64,000 nucleotides of DNA from an uncultured Campylobacterales bacterium (lineage in GTDB: Bacteria; Campylobacterota; Campylobacteria; Campylobacterales; Sulfurimonadaceae). Shown one piece after another: positions 56,079-64,000 of the stretch (its first letter is position 1; every line of letters begins with the position of its first letter). The notes beneath the pieces were generated by a model. The model saw only the letters and a program-made list of their open reading frames with translations. It was not told where the DNA came from and did not search any database. Where the stretch lies: NCBI GenBank assembly GCA_903892995.1, contig CAITKP010000036.1, forward strand, positions 124,001-188,000, written 5' to 3'. The position numbers were made by a program, and so were the translations under genes.

Positions 56079-59000
56079 TTACTTTTTCTTTTCATACCAC
56101 TTTCTAAGCCATCTATCAAATGGATAGATTAACTTGTAAATAACTGGAACGATTAATAATGTTAAAAACATAGAGCTGAGTAATCCTCCAATGACAGCTA
56201 TTGCCATCGGTGCTTTTGTTTCACTTCCTAAACTTGTACTGATTGCAATCGGGATCATCGCAAAGATCATCGCGATCGTTGTCATAAGAATAGGACGCAA
56301 CCTTTTTTCGCCTGCTTCTATTAATGCATCGTCCACATTTTTTCCATTTTCAACAGCACTATTTGCAAAATCTACTAAAAGTACAGCATTTTTTCCAACC
56401 ATTCCCATAAGTAACATAAATCCTATCATAACAAAAAGGCTAAAATGTTGGCCACTAACAAAGAGCGCCAGCATAACACCTACGATACTCAGCGGTAAAG
56501 CTATCATAATGATAATAGGCTGAATAAGAGACTCATAAAGAATCGCAAGAATAATGAACATTAATATCACAGAAAGACCAATCGCTGTTGCAAATGCTTT
56601 TCCAGTTTTTACCATCTCCTCTGCAAAACCTGTAAACTGATAACTCACGCTAGCTGGCAATAGCTTATCGATTCCAGCTTTTGTATATCCAACGGCACCA
56701 CCTAAATCAAGCCCAAAAAGGTCTGCATAAACACTTACCTGACGCTGTCTATTGTAATGATAGATAGAAGCTTGCGAAGATGTTTCTTTAAAACGAACCA
56801 AACCACTCAAATAGACAAGTTCTCCATTGGTTCCTCGTAACTGTATTTTGGTGAGATCCTCTATCCCTACTCTATGCGCATCATCAAAGCGCAATGTTAT
56901 GTTGTACTGTTTACCATTTTCTTCAAAATTTGATATCTCAATATCACTAGAAAAGGCCGTAGAGATCGCCTCTGAGATCTGCGCTGCAGTGATTCCATAT
57001 CTTGCAGCGTTTTCTCTGATGATGTTGATATCTATTTGCGGTTTTCCATCATCAAGATTGGTATCAATGTCCACAAACCCTTTTTTAGCTTTGAGATACT
57101 CAGTGAGATTTTTCGTTGCGACTTTAAGATCATCAAACGAATCTGATTTTAAAACGATCTGATATGGCACACTCACACCTGCACCTTTAATATTTGGAAT
57201 TGCAGCAGCGGTTATAAACATATCTTTATTTTGGTATGGTTTGAGCTTATCTCTTAGATTTTGAACGATCTGTTCTTGATCCTCTTTTCGTTGCTCTTTT
57301 GAAACCAATTTAACATAAATAGTCGCCTTATTTTTCTCAGCAACACTATTTGAACCTACACTTAAAGTGGTAAATTCAACCTCTTTATTGCCTTTGATAA
57401 GCGCTTCGATAGCTTTAGATTTTTTAATCATCTCTTCAAGAGAGATGCCTGTATTTGCTTTGAGCGCAACTTCAAACTCTGCTTTATCCTCTTTAGGAAT
57501 AAAATCCATCCCAATTTTTGGAAAAAGACTCAAAGAACCCACAAATAGGATCAAAACAAAAACAATAGTTATCACTTTAAATCTCAATACAAATTTTAAA
57601 GTTTTTTCATACATACGGTCAAAAAGTTTAAAAATCCCCTCTGTCGCATTGTAAAATCTACTCTCGCCCTTATGCAAAACTCTCGCACTCAAACTCGGCA
57701 TAAAACTCATTGCCACTGTATAGGAGATAACAACTGCAAAACCAACAGTCATCGCAAAACTCTCAAAGAACTTCCCGACAATCCCGCTCATATTTGCAAC
57801 TGGGATAAATACAGCAAGTAACATCGCAGAGATCGCAAGAATTGCAAATGCCATCTCTTTGACTCCCTCATACGCCGCTTCCAAACGTCCCATGCCAGCT
57901 TCCATCTTTTTGTAGATGTTTTCTAAAACTACAATCGCATCATCGATAATAATTCCGATGGAAAGTGTAAGACCGATAAGTGTCATCTTGTTGAGATCAA
58001 ATCCCATAAAATGCATAAAAGCGATTGTTCCCATTATAGAAATAGGAATAGAAAGTGCAGAAACAGCCGTAATAGTCGCATTTCTCAAAAATCCAAAAAC
58101 GATAATTACTGCCAAAAAAGCACCATATACAAGATCAAACTCAACATCTTCAAGAGAATGGATAATAAATGGCCCCGTGTCTTGAAGCGTTTGCACTCCA
58201 TAATCATTACCAGCCATCTTTTGAAGGTTTGGAACGACTGCTTTCACACGATTGATAATATCAAGTGTATTTGTTCCTGAGATCTTTTGTACCTCAAGCA
58301 TTACGCCCTCTTGACCATTATAAGAAGCGTAATTTTTTGGATCACTGAGTCCATCTTCAACACGCGCGACATCTCGCAGTTTGATCCCATCTTTGATGAC
58401 CATCTCTCTTAGTTCGGCAACGCTCAAGGCATCCGCTTTTGTTTTTAGTACCACCTCTTTTTCGCTAGAGATCAGTTTTCCTCCACCGATTTTGACGTTT
58501 TCACGTGCTACGATGTTGTTGAGTTCTGCAACAGAGATCCCAAATTTATTTAAAAGGTTTGGATCTGGAAAGATGCGAATCTCTCTATCTTTATAACCGA
58601 TAATATTGATCGCTCCGACACCCTCGATCTTTTGTAATGATGGTTTTACCTTTTCATCTGCAAAAAGCATAAGATCTTTAATATTGCTCTTTTTAGCAGT
58701 CAAAAAGACGTTGATAACCGAAGCTGAACCGATGTCAAGCTTGCTCACCAATGGTGATTTTGCATTAGTCGGAAGACGTACCGCTGAAACTTTGTCACGA
58801 ACATCATTTGTCGCTTCATCGATATTTCTCTCTAAAAAGAATTTGATGGTTACAACACTCACACCATCACTACTTGTTGAAACAATAGAATCCACTCCAT
58901 CGATGCCAGAAACAGACTCTTCTATCTTATCTGTAACCTGAGATTCCACTGTAGAAGATTCAGCTCCCGCATAAACAGTTTTTACTGTAACGATCGGAAA

Positions 59001-59117
59001 ATCAACATTTGGAAAAAGTGCCGCTGGCATCGCTTTAAAACTTTGGTATCCAAAGAAAAGCAGTGTCAGGACATACATTAAGGTCGCTATGGGCCTATTT
59101 ATTGCAAATTTATACAT
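56079..59117 (-). CDS. RND efflux transporter, HAE1 type
   Basis: A 1012-residue inner-membrane proton antiporter with twelve membrane helices and two large periplasmic loops. The proton-relay aspartate pair is in TLSIGIIIDDAIVVLENIY (about 395-410), and IVSTSSDGVSVVTIKFFLERNIDEATNDV marks the porter domain. It expels hydrophobic compounds such as drugs, solvents or bile-like agents; the range cannot be read from sequence. It is the last gene of the TetR-TolC-MFP-RND operon and ends at 56079. Confidence 0.95.
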   Translation of the reverse strand: MYKFAINRPIATLMYVLTLLFFGYQSFKAMPAALFPNVDFPIVTVKTVYAGAESSTVESQVTDKIEESVSGIDGVDSIVSTSSDGVSVVTIKFFLERNIDEATNDVRDKVSAVRLPTNAKSPLVSKLDIGSASVINVFLTAKKSNIKDLMLFADEKVKPSLQKIEGVGAINIIGYKDREIRIFPDPNLLNKFGISVAELNNIVARENVKIGGGKLISSEKEVVLKTKADALSVAELREMVIKDGIKLRDVARVEDGLSDPKNYASYNGQEGVMLEVQKISGTNTLDIINRVKAVVPNLQKMAGNDYGVQTLQDTGPFIIHSLEDVEFDLVYGAFLAVIIVFGFLRNATITAVSALSIPISIMGTIAFMHFMGFDLNKMTLIGLTLSIGIIIDDAIVVLENIYKKMEAGMGRLEAAYEGVKEMAFAILAISAMLLAVFIPVANMSGIVGKFFESFAMTVGFAVVISYTVAMSFMPSLSARVLHKGESRFYNATEGIFKLFDRMYEKTLKFVLRFKVITIVFVLILFVGSLSLFPKIGMDFIPKEDKAEFEVALKANTGISLEEMIKKSKAIEALIKGNKEVEFTTLSVGSNSVAEKNKATIYVKLVSKEQRKEDQEQIVQNLRDKLKPYQNKDMFITAAAIPNIKGAGVSVPYQIVLKSDSFDDLKVATKNLTEYLKAKKGFVDIDTNLDDGKPQIDINIIRENAARYGITAAQISEAISTAFSSDIEISNFEENGKQYNITLRFDDAHRVGIEDLTKIQLRGTNGELVYLSGLVRFKETSSQASIYHYNRQRQVSVYADLFGLDLGGAVGYTKAGIDKLLPASVSYQFTGFAEEMVKTGKAFATAIGLSVILMFIILAILYESLIQPIIIMIALPLSIVGVMLALFVSGQHFSLFVMIGFMLLMGMVGKNAVLLVDFANSAVENGKNVDDALIEAGEKRLRPILMTTIAMIFAMIPIAISTSLGSETKAPMAIAVIGGLLSSMFLTLLIVPVIYKLIYPFDRWLRKWYEKKK

Positions 59118-59125
59118 CTAGTTTC

Positions 59126-59869
59126 CTATTTTGTTACAATGGTGCCGTCGCCATAAAGTCCGACAATAAGATCATTTGCAAGCACCTCAGCTTTCATCTT
59201 TCTGTTTGTTGCGCTAGAAGCTGGGTAGATTTTAGAGATTTTGCCCATATGCTCTTTGATATCTCCATCTACTTTATACTTAAAGCTATCTCCAACTCTC
59301 ACTTTGTTCCAATTTGCTTGATCAAACTCGACGATAAGCTTTCTGCTTGAGAGGCTTTGAAGTGAGAAAACTGTTTTTATAGCCATAGAGTTTACAACAT
59401 CTCCAACTTCTAATTTTTTATCTGTAATCACTCCTGCAAAGGGTGCATAAAGAGTGCTATTGTTCAATTGAGTCTGTTTAAACTTGACATTTGCCTCAGC
59501 TGCCAATACTGCCACTCTTGCTCTTTCATATGCAAGTCTAACTCTATCAAAAGTCGCTTCATCAACTAGATGCTGTACTTTTTGCTCTCTTTCATAATCT
59601 CTAGCAGCAAAATCCAAAGCTACTTTCGTATCTGCCAAAGAACTTTTTGCTATTTGCAAAGAAGCACGTAGTTCATCACTTTGAAGTTGTGCTAATTTTT
59701 GACCCTTTTTTACTTTTGAGTTAATATCCACATAAAGTGTTTCAACCACTCCACTTGCATTAAATGCCAAATCTGCACTTTTTGCAGGCAAAATATTAAA
59801 AGTTGCATAGATATTTTCCGCATTTGCGCTACTTAACAATAAAACCAAAACAAATAATACTTTTCTCAT
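59126..59869 (-). CDS. RND periplasmic adaptor (membrane fusion protein)
   Basis: A 247-residue periplasmic adaptor, shorter than the usual 350-400. Signal peptide RKVLFVLVLLLSSANA; the lipoyl halves are FNASGVVETLYVDINSKVKKGQKLAQL and STLYAPFAGVITDKKLEVGDVV, flanking a coiled coil (about 75-125), followed by a beta-barrel domain. The membrane-proximal domain appears reduced or lost. Overlaps the TolC gene by four bases. Confidence 0.9.
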   Translation of the reverse strand: MRKVLFVLVLLLSSANAENIYATFNILPAKSADLAFNASGVVETLYVDINSKVKKGQKLAQLQSDELRASLQIAKSSLADTKVALDFAARDYEREQKVQHLVDEATFDRVRLAYERARVAVLAAEANVKFKQTQLNNSTLYAPFAGVITDKKLEVGDVVNSMAIKTVFSLQSLSSRKLIVEFDQANWNKVRVGDSFKYKVDGDIKEHMGKISKIYPASSATNRKMKAEVLANDLIVGLYGDGTIVTK

Positions 59870-61098
59870 TTCAAAAACTCCTTGATATTTTTTCCACTAT
59901 AATAATAATATGTTCCATACGCGATTTGCGTATCATTAAGAGCCTTTACATGTAAGGCTTTTGCATTCGTCAATGATGCAAGCGCATCAAGATAATTTAC
60001 ATTATCTACTATCCCCGCATTATACTTTTGCTCAATCATATCAAATGCACTTTTTGCAGCTTTAAGCGCACTTTGAGCGCTTGTCACTTCGATTTTACTT
60101 GTATTTATTCTCTCTTGTGCTATCTCGAAATTGATTTTTTGCTCTTTTGTGAGATATGTTATTTGAGAATTAAGTGCTTGCGCATTAATGACTATCGCTT
60201 CTTTGTTTTTTTCAACTGAACCATTGTCAAAGATTCTCATCCCTAGTGTAACCATCAGTTTATTTTGTTGATCTGGCTGTGCTGGAATTGTTGGAGATGT
60301 ATCGACATTGCCATATCCATTGAGTGAATAGGTATCTTCAACCCGAAGCACTGGATAGTATGTACTCATCAAAGCGCGTGCACCTGAATCGAGTGACTCC
60401 TTTTGTGCGATCAGTGATTTGAGATTGTCACTTTGTTCAAAACTCTGTGATGGCAGTTCTATAAATGAAGAATCTTCAAAACTTTCCACATCTTTGCCAA
60501 CTTTCAAAGCGAGTATCTTTTTTGCAGACAACATTTGCAGTTTTGTTGCCTCGATCTCATAAGCATTTGTATCAAACGCCGCTTGAAGACGATCAATAGC
60601 ATCTTGTGTTGCCATTTTTGCTACAAAAAACTGCTTCACACGACTCAGTTGTGCTGCGAGTGATTTTTGTGCGTCCTCTTTTGCATTCAAAGTCGCTTTG
60701 AGTGTTTTGATATTGAAATAATCCTGCACAATACCAAGAGAAAGATTTTTCTTTGTCGCCTCCGTATCAAAACTGCTCGCTTGAAGCTCTTTTGACTTTT
60801 TATCTACAAGAGCTGAAGTCATTCCACCATCATAAATATTGATACCCACTTTTGCAAATCCGCTATAAGTCTCTCCTGGCATAAATGGACTTTTTTCATC
60901 AAGTCTCTGATAGAATGCACCAACATCCAAAGTCGGATAATAGGAACTTTTTTGTGCTTGTAACTCTTTATTTTTTCCATCTTGCGTTAAGCTTTTTGCT
61001 ACAACAAGATCACTCTTTGAAGTAGCATAGTCAAGCAGAGATTTCAGATCATCCGCGCCTAAAAGTGCGGGCAATAACAAAAACGCGACTCTTTTCAT
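59866..61098 (-). CDS. TolC-family outer-membrane efflux protein
   Basis: A 410-residue protein with signal peptide (RVAFLLLPALLGA) and the duplicated helical barrel of TolC (about 30-210 and 220-400), with YPTLDVGAFYQRL and YPVLRVEDTYSLNGYG at equivalent places of each half. It forms the outer channel of the efflux complex. It overlaps tetR and the adaptor gene by four bases each. Confidence 0.92.
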   Translation of the reverse strand: MKRVAFLLLPALLGADDLKSLLDYATSKSDLVVAKSLTQDGKNKELQAQKSSYYPTLDVGAFYQRLDEKSPFMPGETYSGFAKVGINIYDGGMTSALVDKKSKELQASSFDTEATKKNLSLGIVQDYFNIKTLKATLNAKEDAQKSLAAQLSRVKQFFVAKMATQDAIDRLQAAFDTNAYEIEATKLQMLSAKKILALKVGKDVESFEDSSFIELPSQSFEQSDNLKSLIAQKESLDSGARALMSTYYPVLRVEDTYSLNGYGNVDTSPTIPAQPDQQNKLMVTLGMRIFDNGSVEKNKEAIVINAQALNSQITYLTKEQKINFEIAQERINTSKIEVTSAQSALKAAKSAFDMIEQKYNAGIVDNVNYLDALASLTNAKALHVKALNDTQIAYGTYYYYSGKNIKEFLK

Positions 61099-61688
61099 TT
61101 TTTCACCTCGATTAAATCAAATAATGTATCTATATAACTCTCAATCTCATCTTGGAGCTTGTCGTTGGAGTTTGTTGCACAGCTTGAGAGAAACATCCCT
61201 TTGCCAAGTGCGAAGAGTCCATTTGAAAGTGCGATGGATTGTTCAATAATCTCACCCTCTTTTACACCCTCTTGCAGTATTGTTTTAAACCACGCAGAGT
61301 ATGAAGCATAACATTTGGCATGAAACTCGCTCATTTCACTATTTGGCTCGCTCAAAGAAATAGCAACAAACTCTTTATAAAGTCCTCTTAGTTCTACTTC
61401 GTCATTATAAAAAAACTCAAAAAAGCATTTGACTTTCTCTTTTGTAGAGCTCGCTTGTGCCATTTTTTTCTCTTTGAGTGCATCATGTTCAGCTAAAAGA
61501 ATATTGACGATCTCAAAAACGATATCTTCTTTGTTTTTAAAATAATCATAAAGCGTGCCCTTGCCCACTCCTGCCTCTTTTGCAATCTCAGATATTGTGA
61601 GATTTTTTATCCCGCGATGTACAAAAATATCCTTACATGTAAGGGCAATATCTCTTCTTTTTTGGATCTTATCAACAATGATCGCCAC
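61095..61688 (-). CDS. TetR-family regulator of the efflux operon
   Basis: About 197 residues. A GTG at 61688 with AGGAGG four bases before it is preferred over the TTG at 61706, which lies close to the transcription start expected from a TTTAAT box (about 61707-61712). The helix-turn-helix is NLTISEIAKEAGVGKGTLYDYFKNKEDI (about 30-58), the rest a ligand-binding helical bundle. It is the first gene of its own operon, upstream of tolC, so it is likely an autorepressor released by efflux substrates. A 21-base dyad at 61713-61733 is the probable operator. Confidence 0.92.
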   Translation of the reverse strand: MAIIVDKIQKRRDIALTCKDIFVHRGIKNLTISEIAKEAGVGKGTLYDYFKNKEDIVFEIVNILLAEHDALKEKKMAQASSTKEKVKCFFEFFYNDEVELRGLYKEFVAISLSEPNSEMSEFHAKCYASYSAWFKTILQEGVKEGEIIEQSIALSNGLFALGKGMFLSSCATNSNDKLQDEIESYIDTLFDLIEVKK

Positions 61689-61712
61689 AAAGCCTCCTAT
61701 GGTCAAGATTAA

Positions 61713-61733
61713 AATGACCGACCATCAGTCATT
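61713..61733. promoter_or_regulatory. candidate TetR operator
   Basis: AATGACCGACCATCAGTCATT is symmetrical at 8 of 10 base pairs, with arms AATGAC and GTCATT. It overlaps the promoter region of the efflux operon immediately upstream of a TTTAAT -10 candidate. Size and position suit a TetR dimer. Confidence 0.6.
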
Positions 61734-61778
61734 GAAAGAATTTTAGAGTCTTTGTGCTTTATTTTTTCTAAAACATTT

Positions 61779-62495
61779 TCAGATAGCCATCTCAATAAAT
61801 AAAAAATGGGTTTGAGAGATTGCTCTTATATATAAGGCTTTTTCATCCACTATTTTTAAAGCGTCACCATTGCTTGCATCACACTTTACATGTAAGCCTT
61901 CAATCAAAGCTTCACCCTCGATCTGCACATAGTAAATCTGTCTATTTTGCGAGATTTCAAAATCTATCTCTTTGCCTGCATCGAGTTCACACACATAGAT
62001 ATTTACATCTTGATAGAGCTTTACTTTGGCATCATCAGCATCTTTATTTGACGCTACATGTAAGAGTCTGTTTTTTCTCTCATCTTCTTTGTAAAGTACA
62101 TCACCGTAATGCGGTTGCAAGCCCTTTTGCGGCGGTAATATCCATATTTGCAAAAGCCGTAAATCTTTACTTTTATGATTGTTATACTCCGAGTGCATTA
62201 CACCTGTTCCTGCACTCATATACTGCACTTCGCCCCGAGAGAGTGTTCTCTCATTTCCCATCGAGTCTTTGTGCGTAATTTCGCCATCAACAATATAAGA
62301 GATGATCTCCATATCATTATGCGGATGCATGCCAAAGCCGCTTTGTGGATGGATGATATCATCATTTAAAACGCGAAGTGAGCCAAAATTGATGTTGTTA
62401 AAATCTCTATACTCCGCAAATGAGAAGTGAAAACGGCTCTTAAGCCACCCTTGGTTTGATACAAACATCTGCTCTTTTTTAATTAAAGTTACCAT
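61779..62495 (-). CDS. pirin family protein
   Basis: About 238 residues from the ATG at 62495 (AGGAG upstream); a longer frame to 62663 overlaps the dioxygenase gene and is rejected. The cupin metal site is GFGMHPHNDMEIISYIVDGEITHKDSMG and GTGVMHSEYN, with three histidines and a glutamate. Pirins include quercetin dioxygenases and redox sensors. It follows the dioxygenase gene by one base. Two palindrome copies (61886, 62055) encode LHV. Confidence 0.93.
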   Translation of the reverse strand: MVTLIKKEQMFVSNQGWLKSRFHFSFAEYRDFNNINFGSLRVLNDDIIHPQSGFGMHPHNDMEIISYIVDGEITHKDSMGNERTLSRGEVQYMSAGTGVMHSEYNNHKSKDLRLLQIWILPPQKGLQPHYGDVLYKEDERKNRLLHVASNKDADDAKVKLYQDVNIYVCELDAGKEIDFEISQNRQIYYVQIEGEALIEGLHVKCDASNGDALKIVDEKALYIRAISQTHFLFIEMAI

Positions 62496-62496
62496 T

Positions 62497-63279
62497 TTAT
62501 TCTCCTGTTTTCCAGCAGCGCATGCTGAGATTTGCGTGTTCAAAACCCTCATATACAAAACTGCTTTTTTTATCATCGTTTGATGCACCTGCGATATATA
62601 AAAGCGGTATAAAATGCTCTTTTGTGGGGTGCGCTCGGTCTGCGTAACGCTGTAACTTTTCAAAATTCACAAGTGCATCAAAATCCCGCCTGATAAGCGC
62701 ATCTTTAACAAACTCATCAAACTCTTTTGCCCATGTATCAACGGGTGCATCTTTATTTGAAAGATTTGCCTCTCGTAGATTGTGCGTGACATTGCCACTT
62801 CCCACAATCATAACGCCCTCTTCTCTTAAAACACTGAGAACTTTTCCCATCTCATAATGCTCTTGCATAGAAAAGTTTGTGTTGATACTCATCTGTAAAA
62901 CCGGAATATCGGCATCAGGAAAAAGATGAACCAAAACACTCCAAACACCATGATCAAGAGCACGCTTTTGTACTCTTAAATCTTTGATGAGTTCTTGAAC
63001 TCCAGCAATCAAAAAATCTGCACTTTTTGCGGGATAACTCACCATATAAAGCTCTTTTGGAAATCCATACATATCATAGTAAAGTTCGCTTTCATGCAGA
63101 CTCACCGCGCTATAAGGCGTAGTCCAATGCGCAGAGATCACCAAAACAGCCTTAGGACGTGGCAGAGTTTTACCGACTCTTTTAAGTGAATCGACAAACA
63201 GGTTCTCATCTATGGCGTTCATGGGATTGCCATGCCCCAGAAAAAGAGCCGGCATTCTTGCGCTATTTTCTTTTAGCAT
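62497..63279 (-). CDS. class III extradiol dioxygenase (YgiD/DODA type)
   Basis: A 260-residue iron or zinc enzyme. ALFLGHGNPMNAI, VISAHWTTPY and LDHGVWSVLVHLFPDADIPVLQMSIN supply the histidine ligands of the LigB fold. Relatives open the ring of DOPA or other catechols. AAAGGAAAATGCC is the ribosome-binding site. It sits between yceI and the pirin gene, so it likely acts on an aromatic or quinone-related compound; the substrate is unknown. Confidence 0.9.
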   Translation of the reverse strand: MLKENSARMPALFLGHGNPMNAIDENLFVDSLKRVGKTLPRPKAVLVISAHWTTPYSAVSLHESELYYDMYGFPKELYMVSYPAKSADFLIAGVQELIKDLRVQKRALDHGVWSVLVHLFPDADIPVLQMSINTNFSMQEHYEMGKVLSVLREEGVMIVGSGNVTHNLREANLSNKDAPVDTWAKEFDEFVKDALIRRDFDALVNFEKLQRYADRAHPTKEHFIPLLYIAGASNDDKKSSFVYEGFEHANLSMRCWKTGE

Positions 63280-63290
63280 GGCATTTTCCT

Positions 63291-63860
63291 TTATTTTTGT
63301 AGTATCCCCTCGATCTCTACGCTCATCTTGACCTCATCGCCGACCATCACACCGCCAGCTTCAATCGCTTGATTCCACATCAAACCAAAATCTTTTCTAT
63401 TGATAGTCCCATTTAAAGAAAGCCCTGTTCTCACATTGCCCCAAGGGTCTTTAACCACATTGCCACTAAGGTCTAAATCCATTTTCACCTCTTTTGTGAT
63501 GCCGTGAATCGTGAGTTTTCCATACGCCGTATTTCCTACGACTTTCTCTAGGTTATAGCTCATAGTCGGGTATTTTGCTACATCAAAGAAGTCAGCACTT
63601 TTTAAATGCCCATCACGTTTGGCGATACCAGTTGAGATAGATGTCACATCCACATCTCCATGCAATGCGCTCAGAGTTTTCGTTTTTTCATCATACACAA
63701 AATTTCCGCTGAACTTTCCAAACTCGCCTTTGACATTTGAGACCATCATGTGTTTGACTTTAAATCCTACACTTGTATGCTCGGTATCGACTTTATAATT
63801 TCCCGCGAACAGCGTTGTTGCTGTGAGTAGTGTCGCTAAAAGTATTGTTTTGAGTTTCAT
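63291..63860 (-). CDS. YceI-family periplasmic protein
   Basis: A 189-residue protein with signal peptide (KLKTILLATLLTATTLFA). The lipocalin-like barrel shows NYKVDTEHTSVGFKVKHMMVSNVKGEFGKFSG at the N-terminus, and VRTGLSLNGTINRKDFGLMWN near the C-terminus, which are family features. YceI proteins bind isoprenoid lipids such as polyprenyl quinone precursors. It starts ten bases after the MarR-type stop and leads to the dioxygenase gene. Confidence 0.93.
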   Translation of the reverse strand: MKLKTILLATLLTATTLFAGNYKVDTEHTSVGFKVKHMMVSNVKGEFGKFSGNFVYDEKTKTLSALHGDVDVTSISTGIAKRDGHLKSADFFDVAKYPTMSYNLEKVVGNTAYGKLTIHGITKEVKMDLDLSGNVVKDPWGNVRTGLSLNGTINRKDFGLMWNQAIEAGGVMVGDEVKMSVEIEGILQK

Positions 63861-63870
63861 AATAGATCCT

Positions 63871-64000
63871 TTATTGGGCTTTTTTTAGTTTTCTCAAAAG
63901 AGAGAACAGTGTATCTACCTCATCATCGCTCAAGACTTCAAAATAGTTTTGAAAGTTTTTAGCATGATCTGGAAACAATGATTCTATGATATCTTTGCCC
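63871..64000 (-). CDS. MarR-family regulator, C-terminal fragment (5' end beyond window)
   Basis: The last 42 codons of a gene that enters from the right edge. The translation ends KNFQNYFEVLSDDEVDTLFSLLRKLKKAQ, the dimerisation tail pattern (VLSxEEVxTLxxLLxKL) typical of MarR regulators. The stop lies ten bases before yceI, so it is probably the first gene of the MarR-YceI-dioxygenase-pirin run. The DNA-binding domain is outside the window, so the call rests on the tail alone. Confidence 0.65.
   Translation of the reverse strand, partial: GKDIIESLFPDHAKNFQNYFEVLSDDEVDTLFSLLRKLKKAQ

Noticed and set aside
62496-62663. N-terminal extension of the pirin gene
   Set aside because: It overlaps the end of the dioxygenase gene, lacks a ribosome-binding site, and has no pirin homology; AGGAG precedes the ATG at 62495.

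Overview
The window is AT-rich chromosomal DNA from a member of the Campylobacterota (the former Epsilonproteobacteria). It most resembles a Sulfurimonas-like sulfur oxidiser. The evidence is gene content and order: atpB lies apart from an atpF'-atpF-atpH-atpA-atpG-atpD-atpC operon that runs directly into tolQ-tolR-tolA-tolB-pal-ybgF; there is a DUF2018 protein, an aminodeoxyfutalosine-type nucleosidase, and a SorAB-like sulfite dehydrogenase. The genus is inferred. I see no rRNA, tRNA, CRISPR array, insertion sequence or prophage, and no gene-free stretch longer than about 300 bases.

Layout. 1-10 kb (all minus): a UbiD-family decarboxylase cut by the window edge, then, in reverse, hemC, a DsbC-like thiol-disulfide protein, fxsA, proS, hemA, a polyprenyl diphosphate synthase, a small secreted protein and DUF2018; then an FtsL-like protein with rsmH, and a LysR regulator. 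10-14 kb (plus): sorAB, then a receiver-PilZ-like protein paired with a diiron metallo-beta-lactamase-fold protein, convergent with bioA. 15-19.5 kb (plus): ppiD-like chaperone, ftsA, ftsZ, J-domain protein. 19.5-33 kb: prmC, an M48 protease, a small cytochrome c, an ABC-F ATPase, gpsA, a potassium channel with a second RCK-type protein, gatB, a ThiE-like protein, atpB and a BaiN-type flavoprotein. 33-41 kb: EI24, YigZ, YebC, TtcA-like, mqnB, a nitrilase-fold hydrolase, fabD, a degenerate NtrC-like Fis-domain protein and slyD. 39.8-50.2 kb: the Tol-Pal and F1Fo ATP synthase operon. 50-56 kb: parB, parA, birA, fmt, proB, obgE, then rpmA and rplU. 56-64 kb: a TetR-controlled RND efflux operon and a MarR-YceI-dioxygenase-pirin cluster.

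The most striking non-genic signal is a dispersed palindrome, TTACATGTAA. I counted by eye 24 exact copies and about 18 more sharing the TACATGTA core, in both coding and intergenic DNA. In proteins it appears as recurrent LHV or TCK tripeptides in unrelated families; between genes it often sits just before a start codon, where its TAAGG or TAAAG end acts as the ribosome-binding site. Copies are nearly absent from the ATP synthase and Tol genes. Its function is unknown to me.

Other points of interest are the receiver-PilZ plus diiron protein pair (a possible oxygen or redox sensing module), a TtcA homologue missing one cluster cysteine, a probable leaderless flavoprotein mRNA, a 12-base inverted repeat between the divergent atpB and flavoprotein promoters, and dyad operators beside the LysR and TetR genes. 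Starts were adjusted where a Shine-Dalgarno sequence or signal peptide pointed to an internal codon.
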